From Virgibacillus alimentarius (GTDB lineage: Bacteria > Bacillota > Bacilli > Bacillales > Amphibacillaceae): DNA of 43,225 bases. The notes below the pieces were generated by a model. The model did not search any database, was not told the origin of the DNA, and was given only the letters and a program-made list of their open reading frames with translations. Position numbers and translations under genes: made by a program. The DNA lies in assembly GCF_000709085.1 (NCBI RefSeq), contig NZ_JFBD01000017.1, positions 1-43,225 on the forward strand, read 5' to 3'. Positions 8,885 through 17,127 of the stretch are shown piece after piece; position 1 is the first letter of the stretch; the number at the start of each line of letters is the position of its first letter.

Positions 8885-10348
8885 ATGGCAAACGAAGTCC
8901 GTGTGCGTTATGCTCCAAGTCCAACTGGTGATTTACATATAGGTAACGCCCGTACAGCATTATTCAACTATTTATATGCAAAACATTTTGATGGGAAATT
9001 CATTATCAGGATCGAGGATACAGATGCTAAACGGAATGTAGCGGGTGGTGAAGAAAGCCAGCTTCAGTTTCTTAAATGGCTAGGTATTGAGTGGGATGAG
9101 GGCGCTGATATTGGTGGTAATTACGGCCCTTATCGACAAATGGAACGACTAGAAATATATCAAAAATATATTGATGATCTATTGGAACGTGGTTTAGCTT
9201 ATAAATGTTATATGACGGAAGAAGAATTAGAGGAAGAGAGAGAATCACAAAGAGCAAAGGGACAAGTTCCTAAATATTCCGGTGCACATCGAAACTTAAC
9301 GGAAGAGCAAATAAAAGCATTCGAAAAAGAGGGGCGAAAGCCTGCCATCCGTATCCGGGTTCCTGCTAATCATTCCTATACATTTAATGATATCGTCAGA
9401 GGAAATATTACGTTTGATTCCAGTGATTTTGGTGATTGGGTTATCGTCAAGAAAAACGGTATACCGACATATAATTTTGCTGTAGCTATTGACGATCATT
9501 TGATGGATATTACCCATGTTCTTCGCGGGGAGGAGCATATTTCTAATACACCGCGCCAACTAATGATTTATGAAGCATTCGGCTGGGATGCACCTCGATT
9601 TGGTCATATGACATTAATTTTAAATGAAGAGCGTAAGAAGTTAAGTAAGCGAGATCAGCATATACTGCAATTCATTGAGCAATACCGTGATTTAGGTTAC
9701 ATGCCAGAGGCGTTGTTTAACTTTATTACATTGCTTGGTTGGTCACCGGAGGGTGAGGAAGAACTGTTTGATCAAGATACGCTTATTCGTATATTTGATC
9801 CTAAACGTTTATCGACATCCGCAGCGATATTTGATGTGCAAAAATTAAAGTGGATGAATAACGCATATATTAAAGTGGCAGATATTGAAACGGTTATTAG
9901 CTTAGCTATGCCCCATTTAATTAAAGCAGGCAAATTGCCTGAGAGGATGGATGATGCACAAAGAAAATGGGCCGAAGACGTCATCGGTTTATATCGGGAA
10001 CAATTGAGGTATGGTGCTGAAATCGTTCAATTAACTGATTTGTTTTTCAAACAATCGATTACGTATGATGAAGCAGCGATGGATGTTTTAAAAGGAGAGC
10101 AAGTTCCGGAGGTATTGCAAGTTTTCACAGATAAACTTATTCATCTTGACGAGTTTAGTAAGGAATCAATTAAAGCTGAAATAAAAGCAACACAGAAAGA
10201 AACAAAACATAGAGGGAAGAAGTTGTTTATGCCGATTCGTGTTGCAACAACTGGACAAACCCATGGTCCAGAATTACCTCATGCAATTGAATTATTAGGC
10301 AAAGAAGTCGTTTTAACAAGACTTGATGAGGTTTTAAAAAAAAATTGA
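8885..10348 (+). CDS. gltX: Glutamyl-tRNA synthetase
   Basis: This class I synthetase charges tRNA-Glu, and in Bacilli also tRNA-Gln for later amidation by GatCAB. The 487-residue protein has the HIGH-type motif HIGN at 18-21 within [13 protein letters not shown], and the KMSKS-type motif KLSKR at about 252-256; the C-terminal half is the helical anticodon-binding domain. ATG 8885 follows AAAGGGGAAC. No T-box is visible upstream; the T-box after this gene belongs to cysE. Confidence 0.97.
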   Translation: MANEVRVRYAPSPTGDLHIGNARTALFNYLYAKHFDGKFIIRIEDTDAKRNVAGGEESQLQFLKWLGIEWDEGADIGGNYGPYRQMERLEIYQKYIDDLLERGLAYKCYMTEEELEEERESQRAKGQVPKYSGAHRNLTEEQIKAFEKEGRKPAIRIRVPANHSYTFNDIVRGNITFDSSDFGDWVIVKKNGIPTYNFAVAIDDHLMDITHVLRGEEHISNTPRQLMIYEAFGWDAPRFGHMTLILNEERKKLSKRDQHILQFIEQYRDLGYMPEALFNFITLLGWSPEGEEELFDQDTLIRIFDPKRLSTSAAIFDVQKLKWMNNAYIKVADIETVISLAMPHLIKAGKLPERMDDAQRKWAEDVIGLYREQLRYGAEIVQLTDLFFKQSITYDEAAMDVLKGEQVPEVLQVFTDKLIHLDEFSKESIKAEIKATQKETKHRGKKLFMPIRVATTGQTHGPELPHAIELLGKEVVLTRLDEVLKKN

Positions 10349-10358
10349 AGCTTAATTA

Positions 10359-10387
10359 TTCACATCTGAGCGTAAATGTAATATAGT
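10359..10387 (+). promoter_or_regulatory. Candidate promoter of the cysE-cysS operon
   Basis: TTCACA (10359-10364) and TATAGT (10382-10387) lie 17 bases apart, beginning 11 bases after the gltX stop. The start site near 10394 would place the T-box stem I at about base 30 of the transcript. Confidence 0.6.
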
Positions 10388-10393
10388 ATTTAT

Positions 10394-10660
10394 ACGATAA
10401 AAATGGACATTCACTTGAACGATGATAAGGATAAGTAAAAAGCAAATGACTTACACAGAGAGAGTCACCTAAGGCTGGAAGTGACTTTAAGCAATGCTTT
10501 TGAAATGCCCCTTAGAGTCCGTTATGGAAAAAAGTACATAGCGGCGGAGCCTCTACCGTTATCAGAGCAGAAGTTGGGAGATCATATAATCACCAAACAG
10601 AGTGGAACCGCGCTGTAAGCGTCTCTGTGTAAAGTATAATTACACAGAGACGCTTTTTAT
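10394..10660 (+). promoter_or_regulatory. T-box leader, cysteine type
   Basis: The T-box core TGGAACCGCG is at 10603-10612. Stem I closes between ATAAGGATAAG (10425-10435) and CTTAGAGTCCGTTAT (10511-10525), with the usual GA/kink-turn bases. The specifier loop has AGTA on one side and GAA plus a TGC codon at 10506-10508 (Cys) on the other. The distal arm GTCAC/GTGAC flanks GGCTGG. The T-box UGGA would pair with U-CCA, and tRNA-Cys has discriminator U, so two features point to cysteine. Uncharged tRNA-Cys would block the terminator at 10619-10657 and switch on cysE and cysS. Confidence 0.93.
10619..10657 (+). terminator. T-box regulated terminator
   Basis: A perfect 14-bp stem (10619-10632 with 10640-10653) is followed by five T residues. 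The competing antiterminator would use the T-box bases just upstream. Confidence 0.95.
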
Positions 10661-10698
10661 ATTATTAATTATCGAATAAAGGGAGAGGGGTTTGTTCT

Positions 10699-11346
10699 GT
10701 GGGAATTTTCAAACGAATGAAAGAAGACATGAATGTTGTATTTGAACAAGATCCAGCAGCCCGAACCTATTTTGAGGTATTCTTAACATACTCCGGTCTG
10801 CATGCGATATGGTCACACCGTGTTGCTCATGCATTATATAAACGGAATTTCTTTTTCATTGCAAGAGTTATATCACAATTTAATCGCTTTTTTACTGGTA
10901 TTGAAATTCATCCTGGGGCAAAAATAGGCAGAAGGTTTTTTATCGATCATGGCATGGGTGTTGTAATTGGTGAGACATGTGAAATTGGCGACAATGTGAC
11001 AATCTATCAAGGAGTGACATTAGGAGGGACTGGAAAAGAAAAAGGCAAGCGCCACCCGACTGTAAAAGATAATGCGCTAATAGCCACCGGTGCCAAGGTG
11101 CTTGGGTCGATAACGATTGGAGAAAGTTCAAAGGTTGGTGGTGGGTCGGTGGTTTTGCGTGATGTGCCAGACCACTCCACAGTGGTAGGTATCCCGGGAC
11201 GTGTTGTTGTACAGAATGGAGAAAAGGTGCGTAAAAACTTAGACCATCACAAATTGCCAGACCCTGTATCTGAACGTTGTGATAAGCTGCAAAAAGAAAT
11301 TGATATATTAAGAGCAGAGATAAAGAAGTTAAAAGAGGAGGATTAG
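10699..11346 (+). CDS. cysE: Serine O-acetyltransferase
   Basis: CysE makes O-acetylserine from serine and acetyl-CoA, the first step of cysteine synthesis. The 215-residue protein has an N-terminal helical region (1-65) and a left-handed beta-helix of hexapeptide repeats (about 70-180). Conserved segments include [17 protein letters not shown] (the active-site histidine lies in DHGMG) and [12 protein letters not shown]. The charged C-terminal helix is typical of the Bacillus form. Start GTG 10699 follows GGAGAGGGG. Its T-box couples synthesis to tRNA-Cys charging. cysS begins four bases after the stop. Confidence 0.96.
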   Translation: MGIFKRMKEDMNVVFEQDPAARTYFEVFLTYSGLHAIWSHRVAHALYKRNFFFIARVISQFNRFFTGIEIHPGAKIGRRFFIDHGMGVVIGETCEIGDNVTIYQGVTLGGTGKEKGKRHPTVKDNALIATGAKVLGSITIGESSKVGGGSVVLRDVPDHSTVVGIPGRVVVQNGEKVRKNLDHHKLPDPVSERCDKLQKEIDILRAEIKKLKEED

Positions 11347-11350
11347 GAGC

Positions 11351-12751
11351 ATGACGATCACACTATATAATACATTAACTCGTGAAAAGGAGCCGTTTAA
11401 ACCTTTAGAAGAAGGGAAAGTAAGCATGTATGTATGCGGCCCTACCGTATATAATTATATTCATATTGGAAATGCAAGGCCTGCAATTGTTTTTGATATG
11501 GTTCGGCGTTATTTTGAATATAGAGGCTATCATGTGAATTATGTATTAAATTTCACGGATGTTGACGACAAAATTATTAATGCAGCAAAGGAACTAGGTG
11601 AGGAAGTTCCTGATGTTGCGAATCGCTTTATCGAAGCATATTTAAGCGATGTGGAAGCATTAGGGGTTAAAAAGGCAACACATAATCCGCGGGTAACAGA
11701 AACGATGGACGATATAATAGCATTTATTGAAACCTTAATCGAAAAAGATTTTGCTTACGCTGTAAATGGGGATGTTTACTTTAAGCCAAGAGCATTTAAT
11801 GGATATGGAAAATTATCACATCAATCTATTGATGACCTAAGGTCGGGTGCACGTATAAAAGTGGGGGAACAGAAGCAGGATCCGCTGGATTTTGCATTGT
11901 GGAAGCATGCGAAAGAAGGAGAGATTGCCTGGGACTCCCCTTGGGGTAGAGGACGTCCGGGCTGGCATATTGAATGTTCAGCGATGGCTAAAAGATATCT
12001 TGGAGAAACCATTGATATTCACGCAGGTGGTCAGGACTTAGCCTTTCCGCATCACGAAAATGAGATTGCACAATCTGAGGCTGGAAATGAAAAAACATTT
12101 GCTAATTATTGGCTGCATAATGGATATATTAATATTGATAATGAAAAAATGTCTAAATCACTTGGCAACTTTGTGTTGACCCGGGAATTAATCGAACAGC
12201 ATGACCCTCAGGTTATCCGATTTTTCATGTTAAGTGTACATTATCGTAATCCAATAAATTTTACAGAAGAACTGCTTGAAAGTGCTAAACACAGCTTAGA
12301 GAGAATAAAAACAGCTTATTCTAATCTAGAGCATCGGAAAAAATCGAGTTTAAATCTGGATGAAGAGGCAGATCAATGGTTGGAAAAAGTAAAAAGCTTA
12401 GCTGACCAATTTAAGGCAGAAATGGATGATGATTTTAATACTGCAAATGCTATATCCGTACTGTTTGAATTAACTAAAGAAGCGAATCGTTATTTAGAAT
12501 CTAAGCAAACATCAACAAAGGTTATTCAAGCTTTTCAAGATACTATTTTAGCAATTTTAGGAGTTCTTGGAATTGATATAAAGCAAGAAGAGGAAATGCT
12601 TGATGAAGAAATAGAATCCCTTATTCAAGAAAGAACAGAAGCAAGAAAAAATCGAGATTTTGAACGAGCGGATAAAATTCGGGATACGCTAAAAGAAAAG
12701 AACATTATTTTAGAAGACACAGCACAAGGTGTTCGTTGGAAGCGAGGCTGA
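11351..12751 (+). CDS. cysS: Cysteinyl-tRNA synthetase
   Basis: This class I synthetase charges tRNA-Cys. The 466-residue protein has the zinc-ligand C29 in [12 protein letters not shown] at 38-41, a WHIECSAMA segment and [10 protein letters not shown] (further zinc ligands), and KMSKS at about 266-270. The C-terminal part is the DALR and anticodon-binding region. ATG 11351 follows AGGAGGATTAGGAG. It shares the T-box with cysE, so the supply of cysteine and its charging respond together. mrnC starts two bases after the stop. Confidence 0.97.
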   Translation: MTITLYNTLTREKEPFKPLEEGKVSMYVCGPTVYNYIHIGNARPAIVFDMVRRYFEYRGYHVNYVLNFTDVDDKIINAAKELGEEVPDVANRFIEAYLSDVEALGVKKATHNPRVTETMDDIIAFIETLIEKDFAYAVNGDVYFKPRAFNGYGKLSHQSIDDLRSGARIKVGEQKQDPLDFALWKHAKEGEIAWDSPWGRGRPGWHIECSAMAKRYLGETIDIHAGGQDLAFPHHENEIAQSEAGNEKTFANYWLHNGYINIDNEKMSKSLGNFVLTRELIEQHDPQVIRFFMLSVHYRNPINFTEELLESAKHSLERIKTAYSNLEHRKKSSLNLDEEADQWLEKVKSLADQFKAEMDDDFNTANAISVLFELTKEANRYLESKQTSTKVIQAFQDTILAILGVLGIDIKQEEEMLDEEIESLIQERTEARKNRDFERADKIRDTLKEKNIILEDTAQGVRWKRG

Positions 12752-12753
12752 AC

Positions 12754-13158
12754 ATGGGTTTAGATGTGAAACAAACAAAAAGTTTAGCACTTGCTTATAT
12801 GGGTGACGCCGTTTATGAATTACATGTGAGAGAATATTTACTAAAAACGGGTCAAGTAAAGCCAAATAAATTACACCAAAAAGCAATTGAATTCGTTTCT
12901 GGAAAAGCGCAAGCAACGATCATTTTATATTGGATAAAAGCTGATTATTTATCTGAAGAAGAGAGTCGGGTTGTTGCGCGAGGCAGAAATGCCAAATCCG
13001 GCTCGATTCCTAAGAATATGAGTGTGCAAACTTACAGGTACAGCACGGCATTTGAAGCATTGCTTGGTTATCATTATCTTTTAAACAATAGAGAAAGGCT
13101 AACGGAATTATTATCGGATGCTGTAGAATTTATCGAAAGGGGTGATGAAGGTGGATAG
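12754..13158 (+). CDS. mrnC: Mini-ribonuclease III
   Basis: Mini-III is an RNase III catalytic domain without a double-stranded RNA-binding domain; in B. subtilis it matures 23S rRNA. The 134-residue protein has the RNase III signature LALAYMGDAVYELHVRE at about 11-27, with the metal-binding D and E, and helices ending near VEFIERG. I chose ATG 12754, seven bases after GAGG at 12744-12747. A TTG at 12736 would extend it by six codons inside cysS, with no binding site. The end overlaps rlmB by eight bases. Confidence 0.93.
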   Translation: MGLDVKQTKSLALAYMGDAVYELHVREYLLKTGQVKPNKLHQKAIEFVSGKAQATIILYWIKADYLSEEESRVVARGRNAKSGSIPKNMSVQTYRYSTAFEALLGYHYLLNNRERLTELLSDAVEFIERGDEGG

Positions 13159-13894
13159 TGAAATCATAATTGGAAAAAATCCAGTAATAGAGGCATTAAA
13201 TTCCCGGCGGTCTATCAATAAAGTTCTGATTTCTGAGCAGTTAAACAAAGGTATGCAGGGAAAGTTAAGACGGCTGGCTAAAGAATCAGATACGATCGTA
13301 CAACAAACTCCAAAGAAAAAATTGGATCAGTTAGTAAGCGGTAATCACCAAGGAGTGATTGCCTATGTAGCTCCTTATCAGTACGCGGAACTAGAGGACT
13401 TGTTTGAAAAGGCAAAATCAAAAAATGAAGCTCCATTTTTAATCATTTTGGATGAATTGGAAGATCCGCACAATTTAGGGTCTATCTTACGTACCGCTGA
13501 TGCAACAGGTGCTCATGGGGTCATTATCCCGAAAAGGCGTTCAGTAGGATTGACTGCAACAGTAGCTAAAACAGCAGTGGGGGCTTTAGAACACATCCCG
13601 GTTGTTCGAGTCACTAATATAGCAAATACGATTGAAAAGCTGAAACAAGAAAACATATGGGTGATTGGAACAGATGCTAGAGGGGAAGAAGATTATCGTG
13701 AACTTGATGGAGGACTCCCTATTGCTCTTGTGATTGGAAATGAAGGAAAGGGAATAAGCCGACTGGTAAAGGAAAAATGTGATTGGACAGTCAGCCTGCC
13801 TATGAAAGGACAAGTTTCATCCCTTAACGCGTCGGTGGCATGCAGTTTACTGCTTTATGAAGTATATCGCAAAAGGAATCCGATTAGAAAATGA
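13151..13894 (+). CDS. rlmB: RlmB-type 23S rRNA 2'-O-methyltransferase
   Basis: A SPOUT (TrmH family) methyltransferase, orthologous to B. subtilis YacO and probably methylating a 23S rRNA guanosine ribose. The N-terminal substrate-binding domain covers about 1-80. The SPOUT knot holds the motifs LDELEDPHNLGSILRTADA, LVIGNEGKGISRLV and SLPMKGQVSSLNASVA in order. Length is 247 residues from GTG 13151, which lies eight bases after AAAGGGG. ATG 13145 is possible but too near the binding site. It overlaps mrnC and, by ATGA, the next gene, so these genes are translationally coupled. Confidence 0.93.
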   Translation: MDSEIIIGKNPVIEALNSRRSINKVLISEQLNKGMQGKLRRLAKESDTIVQQTPKKKLDQLVSGNHQGVIAYVAPYQYAELEDLFEKAKSKNEAPFLIILDELEDPHNLGSILRTADATGAHGVIIPKRRSVGLTATVAKTAVGALEHIPVVRVTNIANTIEKLKQENIWVIGTDARGEEDYRELDGGLPIALVIGNEGKGISRLVKEKCDWTVSLPMKGQVSSLNASVACSLLLYEVYRKRNPIRK

Positions 13895-14406
13895 TAATGG
13901 ATGTACTGGTAGTAGACGGATATAATATTATTGGGGCATGGGACGAATTAAAAAAAATAAAAGAAAACGATATGGGGCAGGCGCGTGACCGTTTAATTGA
14001 TTTAATGGCCGAGTACAAAGCATATTCAGGGTTACGTGTAATTGTTGTATATGATGCTTATTATGTTCCGGGTATGAGTAGTAAATATAATACTCATAAA
14101 GTCGAGGTAATATATACAAAAGAAAAAGAAACGGCGGATGAATGTATTGAAAGGCTAGTGAAGACTTTAATGAATGTAAAAAACAAAGTATATGTAGCTA
14201 CATCCGATTATGCGGAACAACGGACTATTTTTGGGCAAGGTGCACTTCGTAAGTCTGCAAGAGAACTTTCTATTGAGCTTAAAAGTATTGACAAAGAAAT
14301 TAAGGAGAAGATAGAACAACATAAAACAATGCAGCCGCAGTCTAAGATACATTTAGACCAGGATGTTATGGAAAAATTCGAAAAATGGCGAAGAGGACAT
14401 ATATAG
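13891..14406 (+). CDS. rae1: Rae1 (YacP), ribosome-dependent mRNA endonuclease
   Basis: This is a NYN/PIN-like endonuclease; the B. subtilis protein cuts mRNA in the ribosomal A site. The 171-residue protein begins with the acidic VDGYNIIGAW (metal-binding D), has IVVYDA in the middle and KETADECIERL plus VATSDYAEQ, and ends with a basic WRRGH. The gene overlaps the rlmB stop (ATGA at 13891-13894). A second ATG at 13897, giving MDVLVVDG, matches the B. subtilis N-terminus slightly better; both are open. It ends the T-box operon, with the sigH promoter downstream. Confidence 0.92.
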   Translation: MIMDVLVVDGYNIIGAWDELKKIKENDMGQARDRLIDLMAEYKAYSGLRVIVVYDAYYVPGMSSKYNTHKVEVIYTKEKETADECIERLVKTLMNVKNKVYVATSDYAEQRTIFGQGALRKSARELSIELKSIDKEIKEKIEQHKTMQPQSKIHLDQDVMEKFEKWRRGHI

Positions 14407-14441
14407 ACGGGTTTTCAAAGTGTTCTTCGCTTTTTCCTGCA

Positions 14442-14470
14442 TTGAGTTCTTAAGGTACATATTGTATAAT
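14442..14470 (+). promoter_or_regulatory. Sigma-A promoter of sigH
   Basis: TTGAGT (14442-14447) and a perfect TATAAT (14465-14470) lie 17 bases apart, about 70 bases before the start codon. In B. subtilis the sigH promoter is repressed by AbrB, which has no clear consensus to score here. Confidence 0.8.
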
Positions 14471-14541
14471 GTTCTCACTTGAATCTATTAATCTAGCTAG
14501 CTGTTTTTATTGACTTGCAATGTGGCGGGGGGTCATCATTA

Positions 14542-15195
14542 GTGAAGGTCAAGCAAATAACGAAGAAAGATAATAAACGTTTACATACGCTCGTTGATGA
14601 TGAAATTTTAACGTTGATTCATCAAGGAAATAGCTATGCTTTGGATTTTTTAATAACTAAATATAAAAACTTTGTCAGAGCGAAGGCGAGAACTTATTTT
14701 TTAATAGGGGCAGATAAAGAGGATATTATTCAGGAAGGAATGATCGGTCTATATAAGGCCATTCGAGATTACGATGGGGACAAGCTAGCTTCATTTAAAG
14801 CGTTTGCAGAATTATGTATCACTCGTCAAATTATTACAGCAATTAAAACAGCGACAAGGCAAAAGCATATTCCGCTTAATTCTTATGTATCGCTTGATAA
14901 ACCAATTTACGATGAAGAAACAGACCGGACCCTATTAGATGTTATTGCCGGATCAAAAGCGATAGATCCGCAAGAATTGATTGTAAACCGCGAAAAATTT
15001 TTTAATATGGAATTAAAATTATCGGAATTATTAAGCGGTTTAGAAAAAAAGGTACTCCAACTATATTTAGACGGATGTTCCTACCAGGAAATTTCTGTTG
15101 AATTAAAACGTCACGAAAAGTCGATTGATAATGCATTGCAGCGGGTAAAACGTAAATTGGAAAAATTGGTAGGCGCAAACGAGCTACCTTTGTAA
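14542..15195 (+). CDS. sigH: RNA polymerase sigma-H factor
   Basis: Sigma-H directs transition-state and early sporulation genes. The 217-residue protein has region 2 (about 35-110, including FVRAKARTYF and EDIIQEGMIGLYKAIRDY) and a C-terminal region 4 helix-turn-helix (about 160-213, YLDGCSYQEISVELKRHEKS). The sequence is close to B. subtilis SigH (218 residues). GTG 14542 is the start because GGGGGGT lies nine bases upstream; a TTG at 14515 adds nine codons that read through the binding site. It suggests a spore-forming lineage but does not prove it. Confidence 0.95.
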   Translation: MKVKQITKKDNKRLHTLVDDEILTLIHQGNSYALDFLITKYKNFVRAKARTYFLIGADKEDIIQEGMIGLYKAIRDYDGDKLASFKAFAELCITRQIITAIKTATRQKHIPLNSYVSLDKPIYDEETDRTLLDVIAGSKAIDPQELIVNREKFFNMELKLSELLSGLEKKVLQLYLDGCSYQEISVELKRHEKSIDNALQRVKRKLEKLVGANELPL

Positions 15196-15230
15196 AGATA
15201 CTTTCAAAGCAGCCCTGATAACCTTAAACA

Positions 15231-15259
15231 TTGACATAGATTTATAACCATGCTACATT
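15231..15259 (+). promoter_or_regulatory. Promoter of rpmGB-secE
   Basis: A consensus TTGACA (15231-15236) and TACATT (15254-15259) are 17 bases apart, and the -10 is extended by TG at 15251-15252. Confidence 0.8.
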
Positions 15260-15293
15260 TATATGAGCAAAAACCCACAGGCGGGGTGGAACG

Positions 15294-15443
15294 ATGAATA
15301 AGAAAATAGCATTAGCGTGTTCAGAGTGTGCAAGTAGAAATTACACAACGAATAAAAATGTATCCACACACCCTAAACGACTGGAAGCACAGAAATTTTG
15401 CAAGAACTGTGGAAAACATACATTGCATCGTGAGACGAAATAG
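15294..15443 (+). CDS. rpmGB: Ribosomal protein L33, zinc-binding form
   Basis: A 49-residue protein starting at ATG 15294. It has a zinc ribbon built from CSEC (C9, C12) and CKNC (C36, C39), so it is the C+ form. In Bacilli, zinc-free L33 paralogues often exist elsewhere and replace this form under zinc starvation. The upstream GGGGTGGA acts as binding site. It lies between sigH and secE as in B. subtilis. Confidence 0.95.
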   Translation: MNKKIALACSECASRNYTTNKNVSTHPKRLEAQKFCKNCGKHTLHRETK

Positions 15444-15465
15444 CGAATGCTAAGGGGGTACGAGT

Positions 15466-15645
15466 GTGAAGCTTTTTCAATTTTTTAAGAACGTATCTCG
15501 GGAAATGAAGAAGGTAAGCTGGCCTAATGGTCGTGAATTAACAAGTTACACGATAACTGTTATTTCAACAGTAGCATTTGTAGCAGTATTTTTCGCATTA
15601 ATTGATCTTGGGATTACACAACTTTTAAATGCTTTTTTTGAATAA
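15466..15645 (+). CDS. secE: SecE, subunit of the SecYEG protein channel
   Basis: The 59-residue protein has the conserved cytoplasmic amphipathic helix with KKVSWPNGREL (15-25), followed by one membrane segment (about 28-50). It clamps SecY in the translocon; SecY is encoded at the end of the window. Start GTG 15466 follows AAGGGGG at 15452-15458. Cotranscription with rpmGB is likely since the gap is 22 bases. Confidence 0.94.
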   Translation: MKLFQFFKNVSREMKKVSWPNGRELTSYTITVISTVAFVAVFFALIDLGITQLLNAFFE

Positions 15646-15659
15646 ATAGTTGAATTATA

Positions 15660-15668
15660 TGCTATAAT
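15660..15668 (+). promoter_or_regulatory. Extended -10 promoter-like sequence before nusG
   Basis: TGCTATAAT matches the extended -10 (TGNTATAAT), but no -35 is correctly spaced. A perfect 6-bp dyad, GCTATA-ATGAA-TATAGC (15661-15677), overlaps it. Any transcript starting here would meet the terminator at 15695-15718 almost at once. Confidence 0.4.
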
Positions 15669-15694
15669 GAATATAGCCGAATATAATTTCTGAC

Positions 15695-15718
15695 AAAACC
15701 CGGATTAACGGGTTTTTT
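15695..15718 (+). terminator. Intrinsic terminator or attenuator between secE and nusG
   Basis: An 8-bp stem, AAAACCCG (15695-15702) with CGGGTTTT (15709-15716), and a run of six T form a complete terminator. It lies 50 bases after secE and 121 bases before nusG, with no strong promoter after it, so nusG expression probably depends on read-through. Confidence 0.85.
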
Positions 15719-15803
15719 AATATTGCTTAAAATGATGTGAAAGCATGATGACTTTATGCAATGTTAATCACAAATGAGAATAGAGAGCAAATAGCCTTAA
15801 TAA

Positions 15804-15838
15804 GGGAGGGAAGGGACAAATCACATTGTCCTGATCGT
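15804..15838 (+). promoter_or_regulatory. nusG ribosome binding site with a spacer hairpin
   Basis: The only good Shine-Dalgarno sequence, GGGAGGG (15804-15810), lies 28 bases from the ATG, too far for normal initiation. A 7-bp hairpin between them (15813-15819 with 15826-15832, one G-U pair, six-base loop) would remove 20 bases and leave an effective spacing of about nine. This is inference from the sequence. Confidence 0.55.
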
Positions 15839-16372
15839 ATGGAAAAAAACTGGTATGTTATTCATACATACTCTGGGTATGAAAACAAAGTGAGGACGAA
15901 TCTCGAAAAACGTGTAGAGTCAATGGGAATGGAAGACAAAATCTTTCGTGTTATTGTCCCGGAGGAAGAAGAAACAGAAATAAAAAATGGTAAAAAGAAA
16001 GTCTCTAAGAAAAAGTTCTTCCCGGGCTATGTGTTGGCGGAAATGATTATGACAGACGATTCTTGGTATGTTGTAAGAAATACGCCGGGGGTGACCGGAT
16101 TTGTAGGTTCGAGCGGACAAGGAGCAAAACCAACACCACTATTACCAGAAGAAGTAGATACATTGCTGAAAAAGATGGGCATGAGCGATCCAGTTGTTCA
16201 GGTTGACTTTGAGGTAAAAGAAAATGTTCGTGTGACAGACGGTCCATTTTCGGAATTCACAGGAACAATCGAACATATTGATATGGATAAGCAGAAACTG
16301 AGAGTTCATGTTAACATGTTTGGAAGAGAAACACCGGTGGAATTAGACTTTTCGCAGGTTGAAAAACTATAA
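15839..16372 (+). CDS. nusG: NusG transcription elongation factor
   Basis: NusG binds RNA polymerase and controls elongation, pausing and coupling to the ribosome. The 177 residues match the family length: NGN domain at about 1-110, starting MEKNWYVIHTYSGYENKV and containing FFPGYVLAEM, then a KOW domain (about 125-177) with VTDGPFSEFTGTIE. ATG 15839 is supported by alignment to B. subtilis NusG; the frame is open 26 codons upstream, but that part is not conserved and runs through the binding site. Its binding site is unusual (see the separate entry). Confidence 0.97.
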   Translation: MEKNWYVIHTYSGYENKVRTNLEKRVESMGMEDKIFRVIVPEEEETEIKNGKKKVSKKKFFPGYVLAEMIMTDDSWYVVRNTPGVTGFVGSSGQGAKPTPLLPEEVDTLLKKMGMSDPVVQVDFEVKENVRVTDGPFSEFTGTIEHIDMDKQKLRVHVNMFGRETPVELDFSQVEKL

Positions 16373-16395
16373 AAATAGAAATATAATGTGATAAA

Positions 16396-16421
16396 ATCGA
16401 ATGATTATATCGAATGATTAT
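16396..16421 (+). repeat. Perfect 13-bp tandem direct repeat before the rplK promoter
   Basis: ATCGAATGATTAT occurs twice in succession (16396-16408 and 16409-16421). The second copy ends nine bases before the -35 hexamer of the rplK promoter. It may be a tandem duplication, an AT-rich UP element or a protein-binding site. Confidence 0.9.
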
Positions 16422-16430
16422 AAAATGATC

Positions 16431-16459
16431 TTGCATTATATGATAATTTATGCTAAAAT
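16431..16459 (+). promoter_or_regulatory. Promoter of rplK
   Basis: TTGCAT (16431-16436) and TAAAAT (16454-16459) lie 17 bases apart, with an extended TG at 16451-16452. The leader is about 100 bases. Confidence 0.8.
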
Positions 16460-16505
16460 TTTTTTGTTATTCATGCTCGGTATTTAATAGAGCTGTTTAA
16501 TTATG

Positions 16506-16539
16506 AGTGGGAGGGAACGGTAAGAACCCTATTACCACA
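16506..16539 (+). promoter_or_regulatory. Candidate L1-binding leader element before rplK
   Basis: AGTGGGAGG (16506-16514) and ATTACCACA (16531-16539) can pair by GTGG/CCAC and resemble the GUGGGAGG and AUACCAC strands of the 23S rRNA L1-binding site (helices 76-78). L1 represses the L11 operon in E. coli by this mimicry. A second copy lies before rplA. Confidence 0.6.
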
Positions 16540-16565
16540 TCACGGACTTTAAGGAGGTGTGTCTC

Positions 16566-16991
16566 GTGGCTAAAAAAGTAATCAAGTTAGTAAAATTGCA
16601 AATTCCTGCAGGGAAAGCGAATCCGGCACCGCCAGTTGGACCGGCATTAGGTCAAGCAGGTGTTAATATCATGGGATTTTGTAAAGAGTTTAATGCACGT
16701 ACGCAAGAGCAAGCTGGGATGATCATTCCGGTTGAAATTACGGTGTTTGAAGATCGTTCATTTACGTTTGTGACAAAAACTCCACCGGCTGCTGTACTAT
16801 TGAAAAAAGCAGCAGGAATTGATACTGCATCAGGTGAACCTAACCGTAATAAAGTTGCAACTGTAAAGCGCGATAAAGTAAAAGAAATCGCGGAAACGAA
16901 AATGCAAGACTTGAATGCTGCAGATGTAGAAGCAGCAATGCGTATGGTTGAAGGAACTGCTCGCAGTATGGGCATTTCAATTGAAGATTAA
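16566..16991 (+). CDS. rplK: Ribosomal protein L11
   Basis: L11 forms the GTPase-associated region of the 50S subunit with the L10-L12 stalk and is needed for RelA-type stringent sensing. The 141-residue protein has the proline-rich [17 protein letters not shown] segment in the N domain (site of thiostrepton-type action) and the 23S-binding C domain with [29 protein letters not shown] 16566 follows AAGGAGGTG at 16551-16559; GTG 16557 overlaps the binding site and is rejected. A terminator separates it from rplA. Confidence 0.97.
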   Translation: MAKKVIKLVKLQIPAGKANPAPPVGPALGQAGVNIMGFCKEFNARTQEQAGMIIPVEITVFEDRSFTFVTKTPPAAVLLKKAAGIDTASGEPNRNKVATVKRDKVKEIAETKMQDLNAADVEAAMRMVEGTARSMGISIED

Positions 16992-17013
16992 TTCTAAAAC
17001 AAAATACGGTACT

Positions 17014-17048
17014 GGTTGCGAATCGATTTTGCTCCTCGCAACCTTTTT
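17014..17048 (+). terminator. Intrinsic terminator or attenuator between rplK and rplA
   Basis: GGTTGCGA (17014-17021) pairs with TCGCAACC (17036-17043) around a 14-base loop, followed by TTTTT. It lies 23 bases after rplK. No good sigma-A promoter was found between it and rplA, so partial read-through may set the L1 level. Confidence 0.8.
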
Positions 17049-17127
17049 CATGAATAAATGGATGAGATGAAGGTGTAAAGACTTTCGCCTATCATCTGTG
17101 TACTTTATAAAAGTCTTTGTGCTTTTA

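Noticed and set aside
14515-14541. Longer SigH starting at TTG 14515
   Set aside because: The reading runs through GGGGGGT, the ribosome binding site for GTG 14542.
15650-15668. TTGAAT with TATAAT before nusG as a normal promoter
   Set aside because: The spacer is only seven bases; only the extended -10 reading is possible.
15761-15838. A 26-residue N-terminal extension of NusG
   Set aside because: It is not conserved, and the open frame runs through the Shine-Dalgarno and hairpin; the ATG at 15839 gives the exact family length.
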